Numbered from the stretch's first letter, positions 33,988-46,383 are shown. The stretch: DNA of 64,000 nucleotides from Topomyia yanbarensis (GCF_030247195.1 NC_080672.1:64087771-64151770), one strand, 5' to 3'. A program made the numbers and translations. The notes: a model not told the origin generated them from the sequence alone.

Positions 33988-34149
33988 TTTTTGATATTGA
34001 TCCAAAAGCAATTTAGCTTTTAATCTCCCAATCTGTACAAAGTGCGTCGTTTCAGCATATACATATGCCATCTTTTCTTTTTTTCTCATCACGAAGCCCA
34101 CCTACAAAAGTTTTTTCAAGCCAAAAAAATAGGCGCTAGAGGGTTAAAT

Positions 34150-34960
34150 TTTGTAATGCCGTATCAATAGCTTTATTTTATAAATCATAATCATGATAAA
34201 AATTATTCCCAATATAAGTTTTGTACCTTTCCCAATTCGCTTTGTGATATTTAAACACTGAGCTAATGGGATTGGAAACAGCTTCTTGGGGAAGTGAAAA
34301 AAATACTGGAAGGTGATCAGAATCAAAGTTAGCAAGTGGAATCAATTCGCTACAAATGTGACTTTGGTCTGTCAAACCCAAATCAACCCCATTCCTTACA
34401 GACGAATAATACGTAGGTCCATTCGGGAACAAAATTGAATAATAACCAGCAGATCAATCATTAAAAAGTAGTGTACCATTGGAATTGCTTTGAGCATTAT
34501 TCCAGGATCGGTGTTTGGCGTTAAAATCACCGATTATAGAGGATTGCGATCGATTTCTTGTAAGTCTCCAAACTCTCGATCACCTTGGTGTCAAGAGATG
34601 GCAAGACGCGATGTTTGATTCTGCGATTAACCGCTATTGCGATTCCTCCGCCGAAACCAACAATTCGATAAATTCGATGAATAACAAAATTAAAGTTACT
34701 CTTCAATATGATATTTGGTTCAAAAAAATTTTTTTTGTGCTGTGCCCAAATCCCTGACATCTACAACACTGGGTCAGATTTTGAATTCTGCCCCCATTCT
34801 ATAATATTGTGTTTAATATACCCACTTTGTTCAAATGTGGAACATAAACCGTGCTTTTTCTAACACTTTCAAATTCTTAACCTCATTACGGTTAAAATTA
34901 ATTAAGTAAAGCTCTTGAATAATTCCAGAGCGTTGTGGTGCGTTGGAGCTGTTAGCTTTT
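34150..34960 (-). pseudogene. Jockey-clade (Juan-like) LINE fragment
   Basis: From high to low coordinates the minus strand shows an ORF1 zinc knuckle (LTQCCRCQGFGHSTKK), an abrupt junction near 34715, then AP-endonuclease pieces of ORF2. These are GFGGGIAIAVNRRIKHRVLP, IIGDFNAKHRSWNNAQSN, PNGPTYYSSVRNG, and FDSDHLPVFFSLPQEAV with its catalytic SDH. Stops and frameshifts separate the blocks. The reverse transcriptase is absent. A deletion evidently joined ORF1 to the endonuclease, and the element was then truncated. Confidence 0.75.
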
Positions 34961-34989
34961 CTCTTCATAAGAACAACTTGTTAAGGAGA

Positions 34990-37050
34990 AAAGTATTTTT
35001 TTCAATTCGTTAGATATTTAGTCCAACCTTTGACATTGCGGTAACCCTTTTCAGACAGCCTTGAATGGTCTATCTGTCTTGAAAGCATATGAATAAAATT
35101 TATATAACTTCACCGTAAGATGCAGAAGTCGTTTGTGGCCAATCAAGCCATCCGCTGTAAGTCGACATTCTCCTCTTCGGCCAATCTGAAAAGAGGCTTT
35201 CGCGTTTGGAATAAACATCGAAAACTCAGTTTATAGCAGAGTTAAAAATATTCAAATTCATTGAATGAAAATTGACCATATTCAGCCGCATTCATTTTCA
35301 ATATTCAGTGACGCAGCTGAAAACGTCAAACGAACAAACCGCCCATTCATCCATGAAGATTTTCATTCGTGTCCGATTATTACACGAAGCGACCGTGCAG
35401 CAACGAATCAAACGCATCAAAGTAGGCCCTGACACAATGTAAGCGATGATGATTGTTGTTCCATATGCTTTACCGGCATTTGAAAACATATTCCTAGATA
35501 ATTAGTGAAATGAATATATTGTATCAAGAGTGCTGATTCAAATGGTCATTAGTGACAAATGTAAACAAACTGAGTTATTTGCAGCACAGCATGTGAATAC
35601 AACATAGCTAACGAATACCGAAAACCAGGATTCATTATACCCAGTATTTATCAAAATAATAAGCATTATATAAAAAGTCGCAAAGTTTTCATGATCATAT
35701 TTTGAAATTTTGCACTTGAGACCTTTTAAAATGAAAGGACCTATGCGCGAAATATTTCAAAACCTGTGCAACTGTTCATAGGCGCCATGCAAAAACGACG
35801 CATGATTCATTTCATTCTATGTTTTTCCCACTGCACATAGGTACCTAGTAAAAACGTCCTAAGCATCAAAATAAAAGAAATTATTTTCTTCTGTTCATGC
35901 GACTTTTTTTCGAAGTTAAATTTAGAAAGTATAATCAATTAAATGATAATTAGAAAGCTTAGTTATTCTAAAGTAACATGCCATTCGTTGGTTTTAACCA
36001 CTTCCAGCCAATGATTTGTTAATATAAACTAAAGTTTCCCGCAATTTTTTTCTGCAAGACTTCTGTTAAATCCAGTGCAACTATTTATCATAGTAATGAA
36101 GAACATTCGTATTCCGGTGCTCATTTTGTCGAAAACTTTGAAGAAATTCAATATTCGTCGCAAGAGCTACCTTTGCTGAAAAAAGCCGTATGTGCAGCGT
36201 CGTATGATTCTTGGGCCCGAAAAAAAGACCTATGTGTAAGGTCCTATAATTTTCAAAAGGACGCATCATTGTAAAGCGCTTAAAAACTACATTAGCACTA
36301 AACATTTCATGTTTTTAGTATTATTTACCTAAAGAGCATAGTCCTTAGACTATATTAGCATAATTGTTCCATCAAAATGCATATTTGTTCTCTAATAGGG
36401 ATTTGTTTTAGGTCCATGAAACTTCAGCCTCGTTTTTCTCAGTTCGAGCTCAATGTCACTTAGGACCTTTTGAATAAGTACTCTTGGTATGATATTCAAC
36501 TGAATGAATAACATGGATATTTGAATGAATATTTTTTCTATACACCGCAAGTCGCATCAGGTTTGTTTTCAGTCGTCAAAAGAGAGCTTCGATTATTTTT
36601 AACTCTGGTTCGTAGTTCAGTTCAGTAGGCTATGAAGCCGGAGTTCATCGCTGTTATCGGCGGAGGATATTGTTGTTGTTTCTTCTCATTGGCACTACGC
36701 ACAATGCGAGGAAATTTACAAATTTCTTCTGCTTCACATTCGGATAAAACGTCGAATGAATTGCTGCAATCAATTAGATTTTCGGGTGGAGAAGTTACCC
36801 TTCTTAATGCTGAATTGTCCTTGAAAAACGTTTTAGTCTTCAAATAGACTGATTGAATAGAAAATGTAGATAGTGTTGAGAAAGACTGTTTCTCTTGAAA
36901 ACCTCTACGTAAACCAGGAGCTATCAAGATTTGTGACAGGATCGAACGAACGGTTTGCTGTTTAAACCGGTAATACCAGTACTGAGGGGTAGAGTACTGA
37001 GACGAACTAGTACCGTACCATAATTTGACCGTCGTAAACTTTACTTCTGA
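34990..37050. other. AT-rich stretch with diffuse inverted similarity, no gene
   Basis: Parts of 35200-35480 and 36490-36720 look like distant inverse relatives (AGAGTTAAAAATATTC and GATTATTTTTAACTCTG). The pieces at 35705-35850 and 36180-36270 share CCTATG...CGACGCATGATTC words. A 71-codon plus-strand frame at 36632-36847 starts MKPEFIAVIGGGYCCCFFSL, with no further support. Confidence 0.35.
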
Positions 37051-37056
37051 AACGTT

Positions 37057-37320
37057 GGCGCCGGTGGTTGAGTGGTAAGCGTGACTGCCACTCATTCCAC
37101 TTGGTATGGGTTCAATCCCAACCGAAGTTGTTGAGATTTTTCTGAGGTGAAAAAATCTGTGGTCACGTCTTCCTTCTGAAGAGAAAAGTAAAGCCGTTGG
37201 TCCCCGGTCCATGAGTTGATGGATCGATATCTAGTCCAGACAGTGGAGTCACCTCTCTGGTGTCGATAATGAAGACGTAGAATCCAACTTCTATACTTAG
37301 TAACAAATATTCTCTTCCAT
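37057..37320 (+). repeat. tRNA-derived SINE
   Basis: The head carries an RNA polymerase III box A, TGGTTGAGTGG (37067), and box B, GGTTCAATCC (37109), at tRNA-like spacing. The body follows with CGATATCTAGTCCAGACAG and TAGAATCCAACTTCTATAC. The 3' part is shared with a truncated copy at 51868-51990, and the head with the fragment at 4313. A long minus-strand open frame across it is not a gene. It is similar in kind to the tRNA-related SINEs known in mosquitoes. Confidence 0.8.
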
Positions 37321-37324
37321 AATC

Positions 37325-38255
37325 TCATTCTTGGGGGATATTATTACCAGTATTAAGTTTCGTATAACATATTCCGTAGTTTTTACATTTAAAACATAGT
37401 GGAAATAGTGGGTCGAAAATATTAGTTTTTCCAAAACTTTGTCTATACCAGCAAACCAAATGTAAATGAAATTATAAGGTAAATTTGTATTCTCTTTAAC
37501 TGACAATGAAACGTGTCATTTTATTCACATATTCTTCAATAATCCACATAAATTTATCAATCAACAATAGTATAAAAAGTATAATATAATTCATACCTGT
37601 ATCTTATCGAAAAATACCGAATTAGAAAGAATAACCACAATCAAATGCCCCCTGCTTAACATGTCTCGGAAACCCTGGGAAGTGAATAAACCGCACGCTT
37701 AACAATTTTTTATATACTATTTACATGATCATACAGCGTCTGCCCCGATAAGATAAGGGCTCAGTTCTATTGGGGCTTTTATGGCCCTGACCCACGACAA
37801 TTGCAAGTCTATGAACGTCGTTGCACACCTCAATCTTATCAGTACGGAATCGAGAAATTTCCTTTCTCTATATAGGTTAATGAATAGTTCGAAGATCTAA
37901 AAGTAACTGTGATGGAAAGCTTCTGTTTAAAGTGTTACAAACTACTTTGAATTTGATGCACACCTTTAAAGTGTTCAGACAGTTGAAATAATGTGGTATG
38001 AGTAAGCTTTGCTCATTTGAATCAAGCTTGCTAGTACAAGATAACATTGATTTCTTATTTAGCGACAATGGCCATTATCTCCAAGCTAGCTCATAGCTCT
38101 TATCAATGTGCCGATAAGCAATTAACCTCTTAGGTAAAACATAACAACCCAAAATCCCAATCAATCATTTACTGAACAAGTGAGATATAGTAGATTGAGC
38201 ACCTGTGCACTTCTTAGTACTTGTGTATTTTTATTCTTTCGTGAAATCAGCAGTC
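37325..38255. other. Presumed first intron of the minus-strand gene at 38.3 kb
   Basis: It begins on the minus strand with the donor GTGAGTG. No following exon was recognised. AT-rich, otherwise featureless. Confidence 0.35.
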
Positions 38256-38266
38256 TAAACACTCAC

Positions 38267-38696
38267 CCATTGATCCCATCGACAGTGAGATGGACGACGA
38301 TCCCGACGGCCCCTCGCCTGGTGACATCGCACGTAACCCTCCCACGCCATTCTCCATCGGCAATGAAGGCACGTGATCGAACGCTGTCGCCGAATTGTGA
38401 TTAGTGTTTAGCGATGGTGAACGCGCAGCCAACCCAGCAGCGTCTAGTTGTATCTCTTCATCGCCACTGCATTCCGAATCCGAAGACGACAGAGGTCCAT
38501 CGGTAGCTGCTGACATGAATGTATCTCCACATGACGGCGAACGGGACAGGTCAAGGCCACTGACTGGACTGAGGTTGCTATCGAAACGACTGTCGCTGAT
38601 CCGGACCATATCTTCCGGATGCTGCTGGTCGTTAGTCAGTGTACTACACGAAATTGTCACCATAGCAACAGGAGATGATTCGACCATTACCGACAT
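38267..38696 (-). CDS. First coding exon of an unidentified regulatory-type protein
   Basis: From ATG at 38696 the minus strand is open for 143 codons and one base, ending ATGG before a consensus donor GTGAGT (38266-38261). The protein starts MSVMVESSPVAMVTISCS and is rich in Ser, Gly, Pro and acidic residues, with SSSDSECSGDEEIQLDAAGL near residue 72 and an SSSISLSMGSM end. It is disordered-looking, with no signal peptide or membrane segment. A TATA-type promoter lies about 750 bp upstream. Such first exons are common in developmental transcription factors, but no DNA-binding domain is in the window and I cannot name the gene. Reading through the donor gives only six further residues (ECLDC-type tail) and a stop, which supports splicing. 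Confidence 0.7.
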
Positions 38697-39436
38697 TATT
38701 TCGATTAGTTGATATTATTTCGTCACACGGTACAAGGAGATACACTTTTTTCAACCCCACAGACTATGATACACACAAGCATCAACACAGGAAGCGATCG
38801 ATATTTTTCCGCACTTATTTTATCCCGTTCATGCCTTCAGCAGATTTTGTGGTTTCGTTCTACTTCGCTAGGCTCTACAGTGCACCACAGTAATTATTAT
38901 TCAAGGCGCATTAAGGGCTTCCTGCAACTCACAATTCTACTGTGCTGTATAAACGAAGCTGCTTCCATCTCAAACCAATAACTTGTCAAGATTAAAGATT
39001 ACTCTTTTCACTGATAGCCAATAAATGATAGCGTGGGTATCTAATCGTTGCATAAATTGCGATTGCGTTAGGAACAAAAGAAAAATTAAACAACTCAATG
39101 TTGGGCACAAAACTTCATCACATCACCTATAAGCAGATGTAACGATTCAAAACATTCTCACAAGATAACCGAACTAGATATCCTTTATAAATTAACAAAA
39201 ATCTATCACAATACAGCCCAATCAAGAAAAAAAAACAATCGACAACACGATTATAAAGTAATACGCCTGAAGATGAAACACGCCTCACAACACGCGGTAT
39301 ACATACGCGAATGGTGCGATATCAGCAAGCACTCACGCTTTTTGTGATCGAGAAAATCAAATCGAAATCGAACTAAAGAGTGAGAGCGAGAGCAAGTGTG
39401 GGAGTTGAGAACCTTCACCCCTATCGCTCTGGCGCG
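38697..39436 (-). promoter_or_regulatory. 5' UTR and promoter-proximal region of the 38.3-kb gene
   Basis: On the minus strand, downstream of the TATA box, lie TTGCTCTCGCTCTCACTC (GAGA-type elements) and then AAGCGTGAGTGCTTG, which could be a 5' UTR donor. No coding frame is supported. Confidence 0.45.
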
Positions 39437-39447
39437 ATTTATAAGCA
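39437..39447 (-). promoter_or_regulatory. TATA box candidate
   Basis: Minus strand GCTTATAAATC, followed 25-35 bp downstream by TTCTCAACTCC, a possible initiator. Upstream GC content is low and downstream CT repeats are dense, as at many insect developmental promoters. Confidence 0.5.
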
Positions 39448-39627
39448 ATCCGTGCATGATGTAAACAAACAAGGCAACTCAAGCTTCACTTTTGAAATAA
39501 CCCTATGCGCAAAATATAGAAACGAAGAGTGACAGGGCTCCTTCTGATTGATTTTTGATCTCTTATAGTGTAATACTGGTTTAGCAATTTAACCGGATTC
39601 CATCGTATAAGTAACTATAGTTTAATA

Positions 39628-41021
39628 CAGTAAGATTACGTTTTTGGCACACTTCGATTTTGACAAAAAATGGGTTCCGTTTTTGGCAACATTATTGTTG
39701 TTCATAATAAATCTTTAAAAAATGTGCCATAGATATTTTGTTTGTATCAATTGATATCCACATTTGACTTTATTTCCAAACATGGGAGTCATACGAACCC
39801 TCAAAAGCGCGAATCATTTTTTTTAAATTTTGTGAAAATTGTCTAATAGTTTCAATACATTTCTGTGATAGTCTTGAGATATTTCGCAACGTTATGCATT
39901 TAAGGGTTAACAATATTTTACACTATACGTGTTGTATTTAATGATAACAATAAGTATAGAAATGTATTATTTATGTAGAATATAATTGATAACAGTGTTA
40001 CTAGTGTCTGACGGAATCAATTTTTATAGTAAGACCCAGAGTCTGTGCACTTTAAGAATCAAGTACAGAGGAATGCGCTACACTGCATGCTAAGACTAGT
40101 TCTGGAAAAAAATTTCAATAGAGCCTTAGTAACATTGCGAGCCTCTTTCTTTTTCGATTATTACGACGTCACTACTAAACTTGGCACTAAATTTTCAGTA
40201 CATATCGAAAGCTGACCATAGCGCATCTCAAATCCGTATTTAGAAATACAAAACTGATGTCCTCCAAATAGTTCGTTTTAGCTTTATGATGTCTTTGGTA
40301 AATTTGTTAGTTTCTTTGGCGATATTTTCAAATGAATATTAGGGTGGTCCTCGTGGTTAGGTTGTTCAAAGTATCGACTGTTTAGATGTGTGAAGTTTAC
40401 CCGTGCAATGCGCTACAGTATAATAACACAAATAAATTGAAGCAAGTTTTCAGAATAAACAAAGCTATCTATAATGGTTAATTTGTTTTTTTTAAGATTA
40501 AAGATTTGAAAAAGGATGGCTCTTGAAAAATCGGATTGCTTATATTATCTTTTGATGTGTTAATTTCTCGCAAATGCATTGTGCGAGAGATTTTTGGAAC
40601 TTTCATTCCTTCTCATTTTTACCGTAGCACTGATGTTTCAATCCTTTTTGTTTGGACAGTTGCAAGTGATTTTTACAACATAAATGATTTTCTTCAAATC
40701 TAAATATCTTTAATCATTGCAATTCGATTTTCAATCTATCAATTCCATTTAAAAGATCAACGATTGGTTAGTTATGTAGAAATAATAAATTTATTTATTT
40801 TTTGAATGGCCTGTGTTTTTTTAAACAAAATTGTTCATTAATTTTCAGAAAGAAAATATTGCAGCCCCAGCCGGGAAATCAACACTACCATACATATATG
40901 ATTAAAAATCTTTGAAATATTTTTGAAACTGTAAATTGAAAATCAAAACTTTAAGGTTCATTTCTGGCACGGTTCCAGTTTTGGCAACTGAAAAAAGTAA
41001 AATCGGAACGGATTCCTACTG
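39628..41021. mobile_element. pogo/Tigger-like non-autonomous element, 1.39 kb
   Basis: The inverted termini are CAGTAAGATTACGTT and AACGGATTCCTACTG, with subterminal TTTTTGGC / TTTTGGCAAC repeats at both ends and TA on both sides (39626-39627, 41022-41023). A CAGTA terminus with a TA target is typical of the pogo branch. No transposase frame is seen. Confidence 0.65.
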
Positions 41022-41024
41022 TAT

Positions 41025-41928
41025 TTGAATTAAAAAAAAGGGGCAAAAAGGTTGGCCTTGTATACAGATTAGAGTTCTCAAAAAAACTTTTCGGTGCGAT
41101 ACTGCCCCAACCGGGTTTAAAAAATATAAGTGAAAACCATAAATTTAAGCTGTGTCTTCCATTAAAATTCCACCCGGAATCACAGGCGCAAGTCACTTGA
41201 AAATATTAACGTTTTCACTGTTGCACTATTTATTACAATTAATCACAAAAGTTGCATTTGTTGTTTATTGTACTGAGTTTTATTTATTCAAGCTCTGTAT
41301 ATGCCAACCCTTCAAATCATCAATCGTATATCAATATAGACTCGTAAAAATGTCTACAGAGTCAAAATCGTTATAACAGTTAATTTTAGTTCGAAGAAAT
41401 TAAATTGTAATCGCATATTACTAGAAACATGACTTAAATACGACCTTTGATTCCAAATCGTATTAATATTTTAATTATATCCTATTCAATCGGAGTTGGT
41501 CGTAAAATACTGACAACATATATTCACATAGCTACAAACATTCAAATCATTCGTAATCGCATTTTTGGTAACATTTGATTGTATTTTACGTCGATCAATG
41601 CCGGATGAACAACTTAATCAAGTCATTGTGGTACGTTTTAAAGTCGTTCTTATGTACGACTTCGATATAGATCACAAAGTCTTCAAAAAGTTAGATACGA
41701 CCTGTCACATGTCATAACATATAAGAAAGCCGATTTCGCGAACATACTTACGTACGACTTATCTTATATGTTTGAAATGAGAGTGCTGCATATATGGTGA
41801 ATGTTTACCGGATTAGCTTTTCTCTATTTGAAAATCAGATAAGATTACTAAATAATGCCACGTCAGCTATGATTTAAATAGTTCTGTGTAGTTGTCCAAT
41901 CCAAATATCGCAAGTTCGAATGCTACTC
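41025..41928. other. AT-rich stretch, no gene seen
   Basis: It contains scattered words such as CGTACGACTT and CAAATCGTATTA in both orientations at 41440-41770, suggesting a decayed inverted repeat. No gene. Confidence 0.35.
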
Positions 41929-41931
41929 TAA

Positions 41932-42183
41932 TGTCGTTTTCGATTGAGAACCTAGAAACTAACCCAGGTTAGTTGCTTCAAACGAACGTTTTTAATGAAA
42001 CTGAGTTGGGTTCTCGCCAAACAGCGGTGGTGTGAGCGAATCCGAAATATATTTCAGGTTGGAACCCAACCCGGTTTTCAGTTCAGTGGCGCATAACCTA
42101 GGTTGGAAACTGGCTTCAAACAAACGGTTTGACAGCAGTTAGGTCCGAAACTGAGTTAGTTTCTGCTTCAAGCGAAAACGACA
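41932..42183. mobile_element. 252-bp MITE, family B copy 1 (TAA TSD)
   Basis: Ends TGTCGTTTTCG and CGAAAACGACA with TAA on both sides. The internal motif GAGAACCTAGAAACTAACCC and its relatives repeat within. An equal-length copy lies at 53066-53317. Confidence 0.85.
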
Positions 42184-42189
42184 TAAGAT

Positions 42190-43010
42190 TATGAAATATT
42201 AATGGTTAATAACTGTTCCGAGTTTTTGATCTTCTTTACCGACGAAACGCAGTTTATCATATATAACGTTCCGGAATCGTACACGAGTTATGGATATCGT
42301 ATATAATGTGAGATTGTGTCGCTTATGCAATCGTAATTATATTCTCTAGAATCGCTTTAATACTAATAATTATCGCTTAACGTGTATATTATTGTCAGAA
42401 ATCGCCAATTTTTATAGCTCTGTGTGTATACCATCTCCAGTTTGGTTCGCATATGCCGTTTTTGTGCATTTACAGCGACTTTTTGGTGGCATATAAACAC
42501 GTAATATTCGGTTGAAGCTTCAATATACCACCCAAAAGGCTGCCTGGGTATACCACACAGATTTATAAAATTGCACAGATTCCCAGTTTTCTGTTTTAAT
42601 GCACAGACTAGCACCGATTTCTCAATTTTCGACTTCACGCTCAATTTTTGCCCTGGTGGGAATAGAAATTGACTCAGGGGTGGCTCGATAGAAGTCCTTT
42701 TATTGTCAATCTAATGCATATATTCTGGCTTCGATTGCCAACTTGCCAATAACTATAGTGATAATCTACGTCTACAAACAAAAATAAAAAAAAATAAACT
42801 CACTACGATAACAAAGGTCGAATTGTAGCTAACCTTATTTAGTAACTGATTCTGTATACAACGAAAGTACATATCAATCCCTCTAATTTCATGTGATCTG
42901 TATGAATACGTTTATCAACGCTTAAAGGAAAAGTATGTTCACAGTAGGTAATGAACTCTGAACGAGTAAAAAATTGACACAAGAAAATAAAACAATATCA
43001 CCATTAAAGA
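42190..43010. other. Unassigned sequence
   Basis: No gene or bounded element recognised. Confidence 0.3.
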
Positions 43011-43014
43011 CATA

Positions 43015-43257
43015 CACACTCAATTCAGTTCAGTAATATCCTCACAGCTGAACAGTCAGTAAAATTTTTCAACTGATAGCTCAGCAAAATGGCGTTAATT
43101 TACTGATTTTCAGCGATATATTTACCGAGTTTATTCAAAACAAACGTCACAACTAATGAGATCTCGGTAAAAGCTTTGTTAGCTGAGTACTCGGCTGTGC
43201 AAAACTCGGTAAAAGTAGCGAAAAAAGCTGGGATTCGGTAGAACAAGATTAAGTGTG
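43015..43257. mobile_element. TA-target MITE, 243 bp
   Basis: Ends CACACTCAATTC and GATTAAGTGTG with TA on both sides. Internal TTTACCGAGT / ACTCGGTAAA words are in inverse orientation. Confidence 0.75.
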
Positions 43258-46118
43258 TATTTCGAACCTTTTAAATTCAGACATTAAGCCTAATCGTTCG
43301 CTATCTTCTCTACATCGTCAGGGGGCCTTTGAACATCCAAAGTGTTTCAGAAAAGGTTTGCTTATCTGTACAGGATTCTTGCAACATGAACTAAAGTAGT
43401 CAAAAGTTCGAATTCGGAATCTAAATCAAAATTTAGTTTACTCTATTAAATCCCCATTATTTTCTGCCTGACGTTTATCACATCGTTCACTCACGTTTTT
43501 GCTTTTCCCAGAAAACCATCAAGCACTAAAGTAAGCAGTATATTGAGTATATAACAGCTTTCCAATATTTATAAGCTTTATATGGACTTCACAAATGTTT
43601 ACAAGCTTTACATCAGCTTTGTAAATGTTTATAAGTTTTATATAAGCGTTGCGAATGCTTATAAGCGTTACGAACATTAAGCATTAAAATAGACTGTATA
43701 TGGGTATATGGAGCTATACTTTAGAGCCTAAAAACCCTGTAGTTTTAAGCAGTAAGCAATAGTCACCGATGCCGTTATAATGCCGTTGCTGGTTGGCATT
43801 TCTCTTAATCTCAACAATGAATTCCAAATCATAACAAATATGATATGGGGCACATTGTAAGCACAAGAAAAGCTTATCGACTTCGGAGATTTGTCACAAA
43901 CAAATTGAAGGGACCAAATCTTTGAGCCATAAAATGATACGGAACATTGCGATAAATAATTTTTTGGTTTAGTGTAGAAAGGGAATTTGAAAAATAAAAT
44001 ATTCCTTAAACCATGCTTCAGTTCGTCAGTGAGTGCAATCAATTTCCAATCAAAAGAAAAATCGTTCGATTTAAGATAGACAACTATCATTCATACGACC
44101 AAATGCCCAAATGAATCAAACAGAACTGAAACAAATTAATCTCCATATCTTCCAAAGGCAAAAGTTCGAGCCTGGATCGTGCGCTGCATTGAAAAAAAAT
44201 AAAACACATATGACAGAAAGAACATGAAAGATAGAAAGAGAGAAAAACCAGTGGGTTCTACCCACTACACAAAGTATTTTGACATTCCTTCACCAAAACT
44301 AGCTTTTGAGCAGCACTATACGGGGCTGTAGAACGAATTGATACCATTTCTATAGCTTGATGGTTACTTGGGTTGTCTTCTCGCCTAGAAACTCTACCAC
44401 TCGACTTGTCCCCAGCGTAGCCAACCTATGAAGCTACCACATTCGATCCCCTCTTGACTTTACTATCCTACAGAACTTTTTGCGTATTAGATGATATTAG
44501 ATAAATGGGCTTTCGGTGGATGCGTGTTGGACGGTCCCGCAAAGTATCCGGTAGCCTTCTAGCTTGATAGTCTCGGCTGATGCTGCAGGAAACTCCCTAT
44601 ATGCGCCATTTCCAGGTCAACACTTCAACATGTTTCTGTTTAGATGAAATTAACAACGCTAATAATATTGTTTACAATTTAGAAACCACAACTGTTAAAT
44701 GTTAGCTTATGTCAAAAGATGATCATGTACTACCAGTAATTATTTTCGGTTTCTTTAGCGCGACAGGGCAATCTTCTGTGTTTCGAGATTATTCGATAGA
44801 AAAGAAGCTAGAATGTCGTCCTTTGTCCCACTTGAATGGTAAGAGCATATTATTTGTATCTCTTACAACAGATCGAGTATACAATAGCAAACTTTACTGT
44901 TTGATACATGTTTGTTGCCAATTAAGCGTTTAAAATAACTGTCTGGAGAGCATATTAAAAGATTAACCTACAACTAGAATATGAAAATGCTCTTTAAACA
45001 GAACAGTACCAGGAGGTCGTCTTTACTTTTACTTACTATGCACAACTGGATTTTTCTATAGCATTTTTATTAGACCGATTGTATGGAAAAGATAGTCGTC
45101 TGCACTGTAAATTAATAGGTTTTATCTGTTTTTGATAATATTTTAAGACAACAAAGATATAGTATGATTCTCGACAAGCATATGAAAAGGGCGTAAAAGC
45201 CAACTATCAAAATTATCTTAATGAACCGATTTTCTATATTCGTTGACCAAATGAACTGCGCTAAACAAACGAAGTACAAGCGAGAACACGTTTTTAAGCA
45301 TAATCCAAACATGAACCGCAATGCTAGAGAAACGTGAAAAACAACCATTTCAGCCACCAAAAAAAAATTGTCGAAGTATAGAAAGTGCCTTTAAATCGCA
45401 TTCACTAATTGCATTTGTTCATAGGGGCAATTAGCAGAGACGAGTAGAGTAAAGGAGGTACTTCCCATACTGATGCACACACATTTACATTAAGCTTCCT
45501 ATACTTTCATATAATAGAGGTGCTGTAGCCTCTGTCGCTTCTCGTTTGTATAGGGGAAGGAAAGAGGTATCAGTCGTCTTAATATGTAGTCTTGGATTTC
45601 ACCCAGCGTCTTATTCGAAAAATACCCATCTTTTGACAGCTGGGAATTGAACAAGAAACTGAGTGCTTCTGGTTCTCATTATTCGATACTTTATTTTGTA
45701 GCAAAGAGTAGCGTAGATAGCAAGTGTGAAAAACTGATTTATAACGTTTATCAATTTAATAGTTTACAATAGTTTTAAGAAAACTTTATTCTAGCCTAAA
45801 TATCTGTTATCTGTCGTGTCTCTTTTGATGAATGTACAATATTTACCTTCTTCAAATGACATATGAGTAATGTTTATATACTTTGCACTATTCTCATCAA
45901 TAAGGTATTATTGTCCGTACTTTTCCAAAGGAGACGCGACAACTATTTTTCGTCGCAGCAAGATTCGTAGCGCTGCGCATGATTCGTCGCAATGTATTTC
46001 TTATAGGATGAATGACGCTTTTTTTGTGTAAAAACCTTATTGTAAATAAAACATACGAAAACCTGAAACTTTAGAAGCACAGTTTCCAGTCAGTTTTATT
46101 GACAAATTCAGTTAAAGC
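43258..46118. other. AT-rich stretch, no gene seen
   Basis: 43560-43680 has four imperfect repeats of a 33-36 bp unit with TTATAAGCTTTATAT-like cores. Short open frames at 43728-44090 (-), 44709-44933 (+) and 45112-45360 (-) have no recognisable content. A GC-richer piece at 44340-44620 was examined for exons without result. Confidence 0.4.
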
Positions 46119-46122
46119 AAAC

Positions 46123-46383
46123 AATTCTTGAGCGTTTTTTCAAAACGTCATATCTGCAATGAGTTACTCTCTTTGTTTACTTTCTCTTCTGTTAATAATT
46201 CGGTCACTTTAACATTTATCCCTCATCTTTTTGCATAATATGCTAGTTAAAACCACCGCCTTTCGATCTGTACTGTAAAATAAGTGAAAAGTGTTATAGT
46301 GACGCCGTAAAAATCGAAAGAGAAAGTAAACAAAGAGAGTAACTCATTGCAGATATGACGTTTTGAAAAAACGCTCAAGAATT
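46123..46383. repeat. 261-bp inverted-repeat MITE
   Basis: About 60 bp at the left end, starting AATTCTTGAGCG and running through CATATCTGCAATGAGTTACT, is repeated in inverse at the right end with almost no mismatch. A related fragment (GAAAGTAAACAAAGAGAG) lies at 56996. The target duplication is unclear because the termini are palindromic. Confidence 0.8.

Noticed and set aside
36622..37212. 196-codon minus-strand open frame
   Set aside because: It crosses the tRNA-derived SINE in antisense and has no domain. It is a chance frame.
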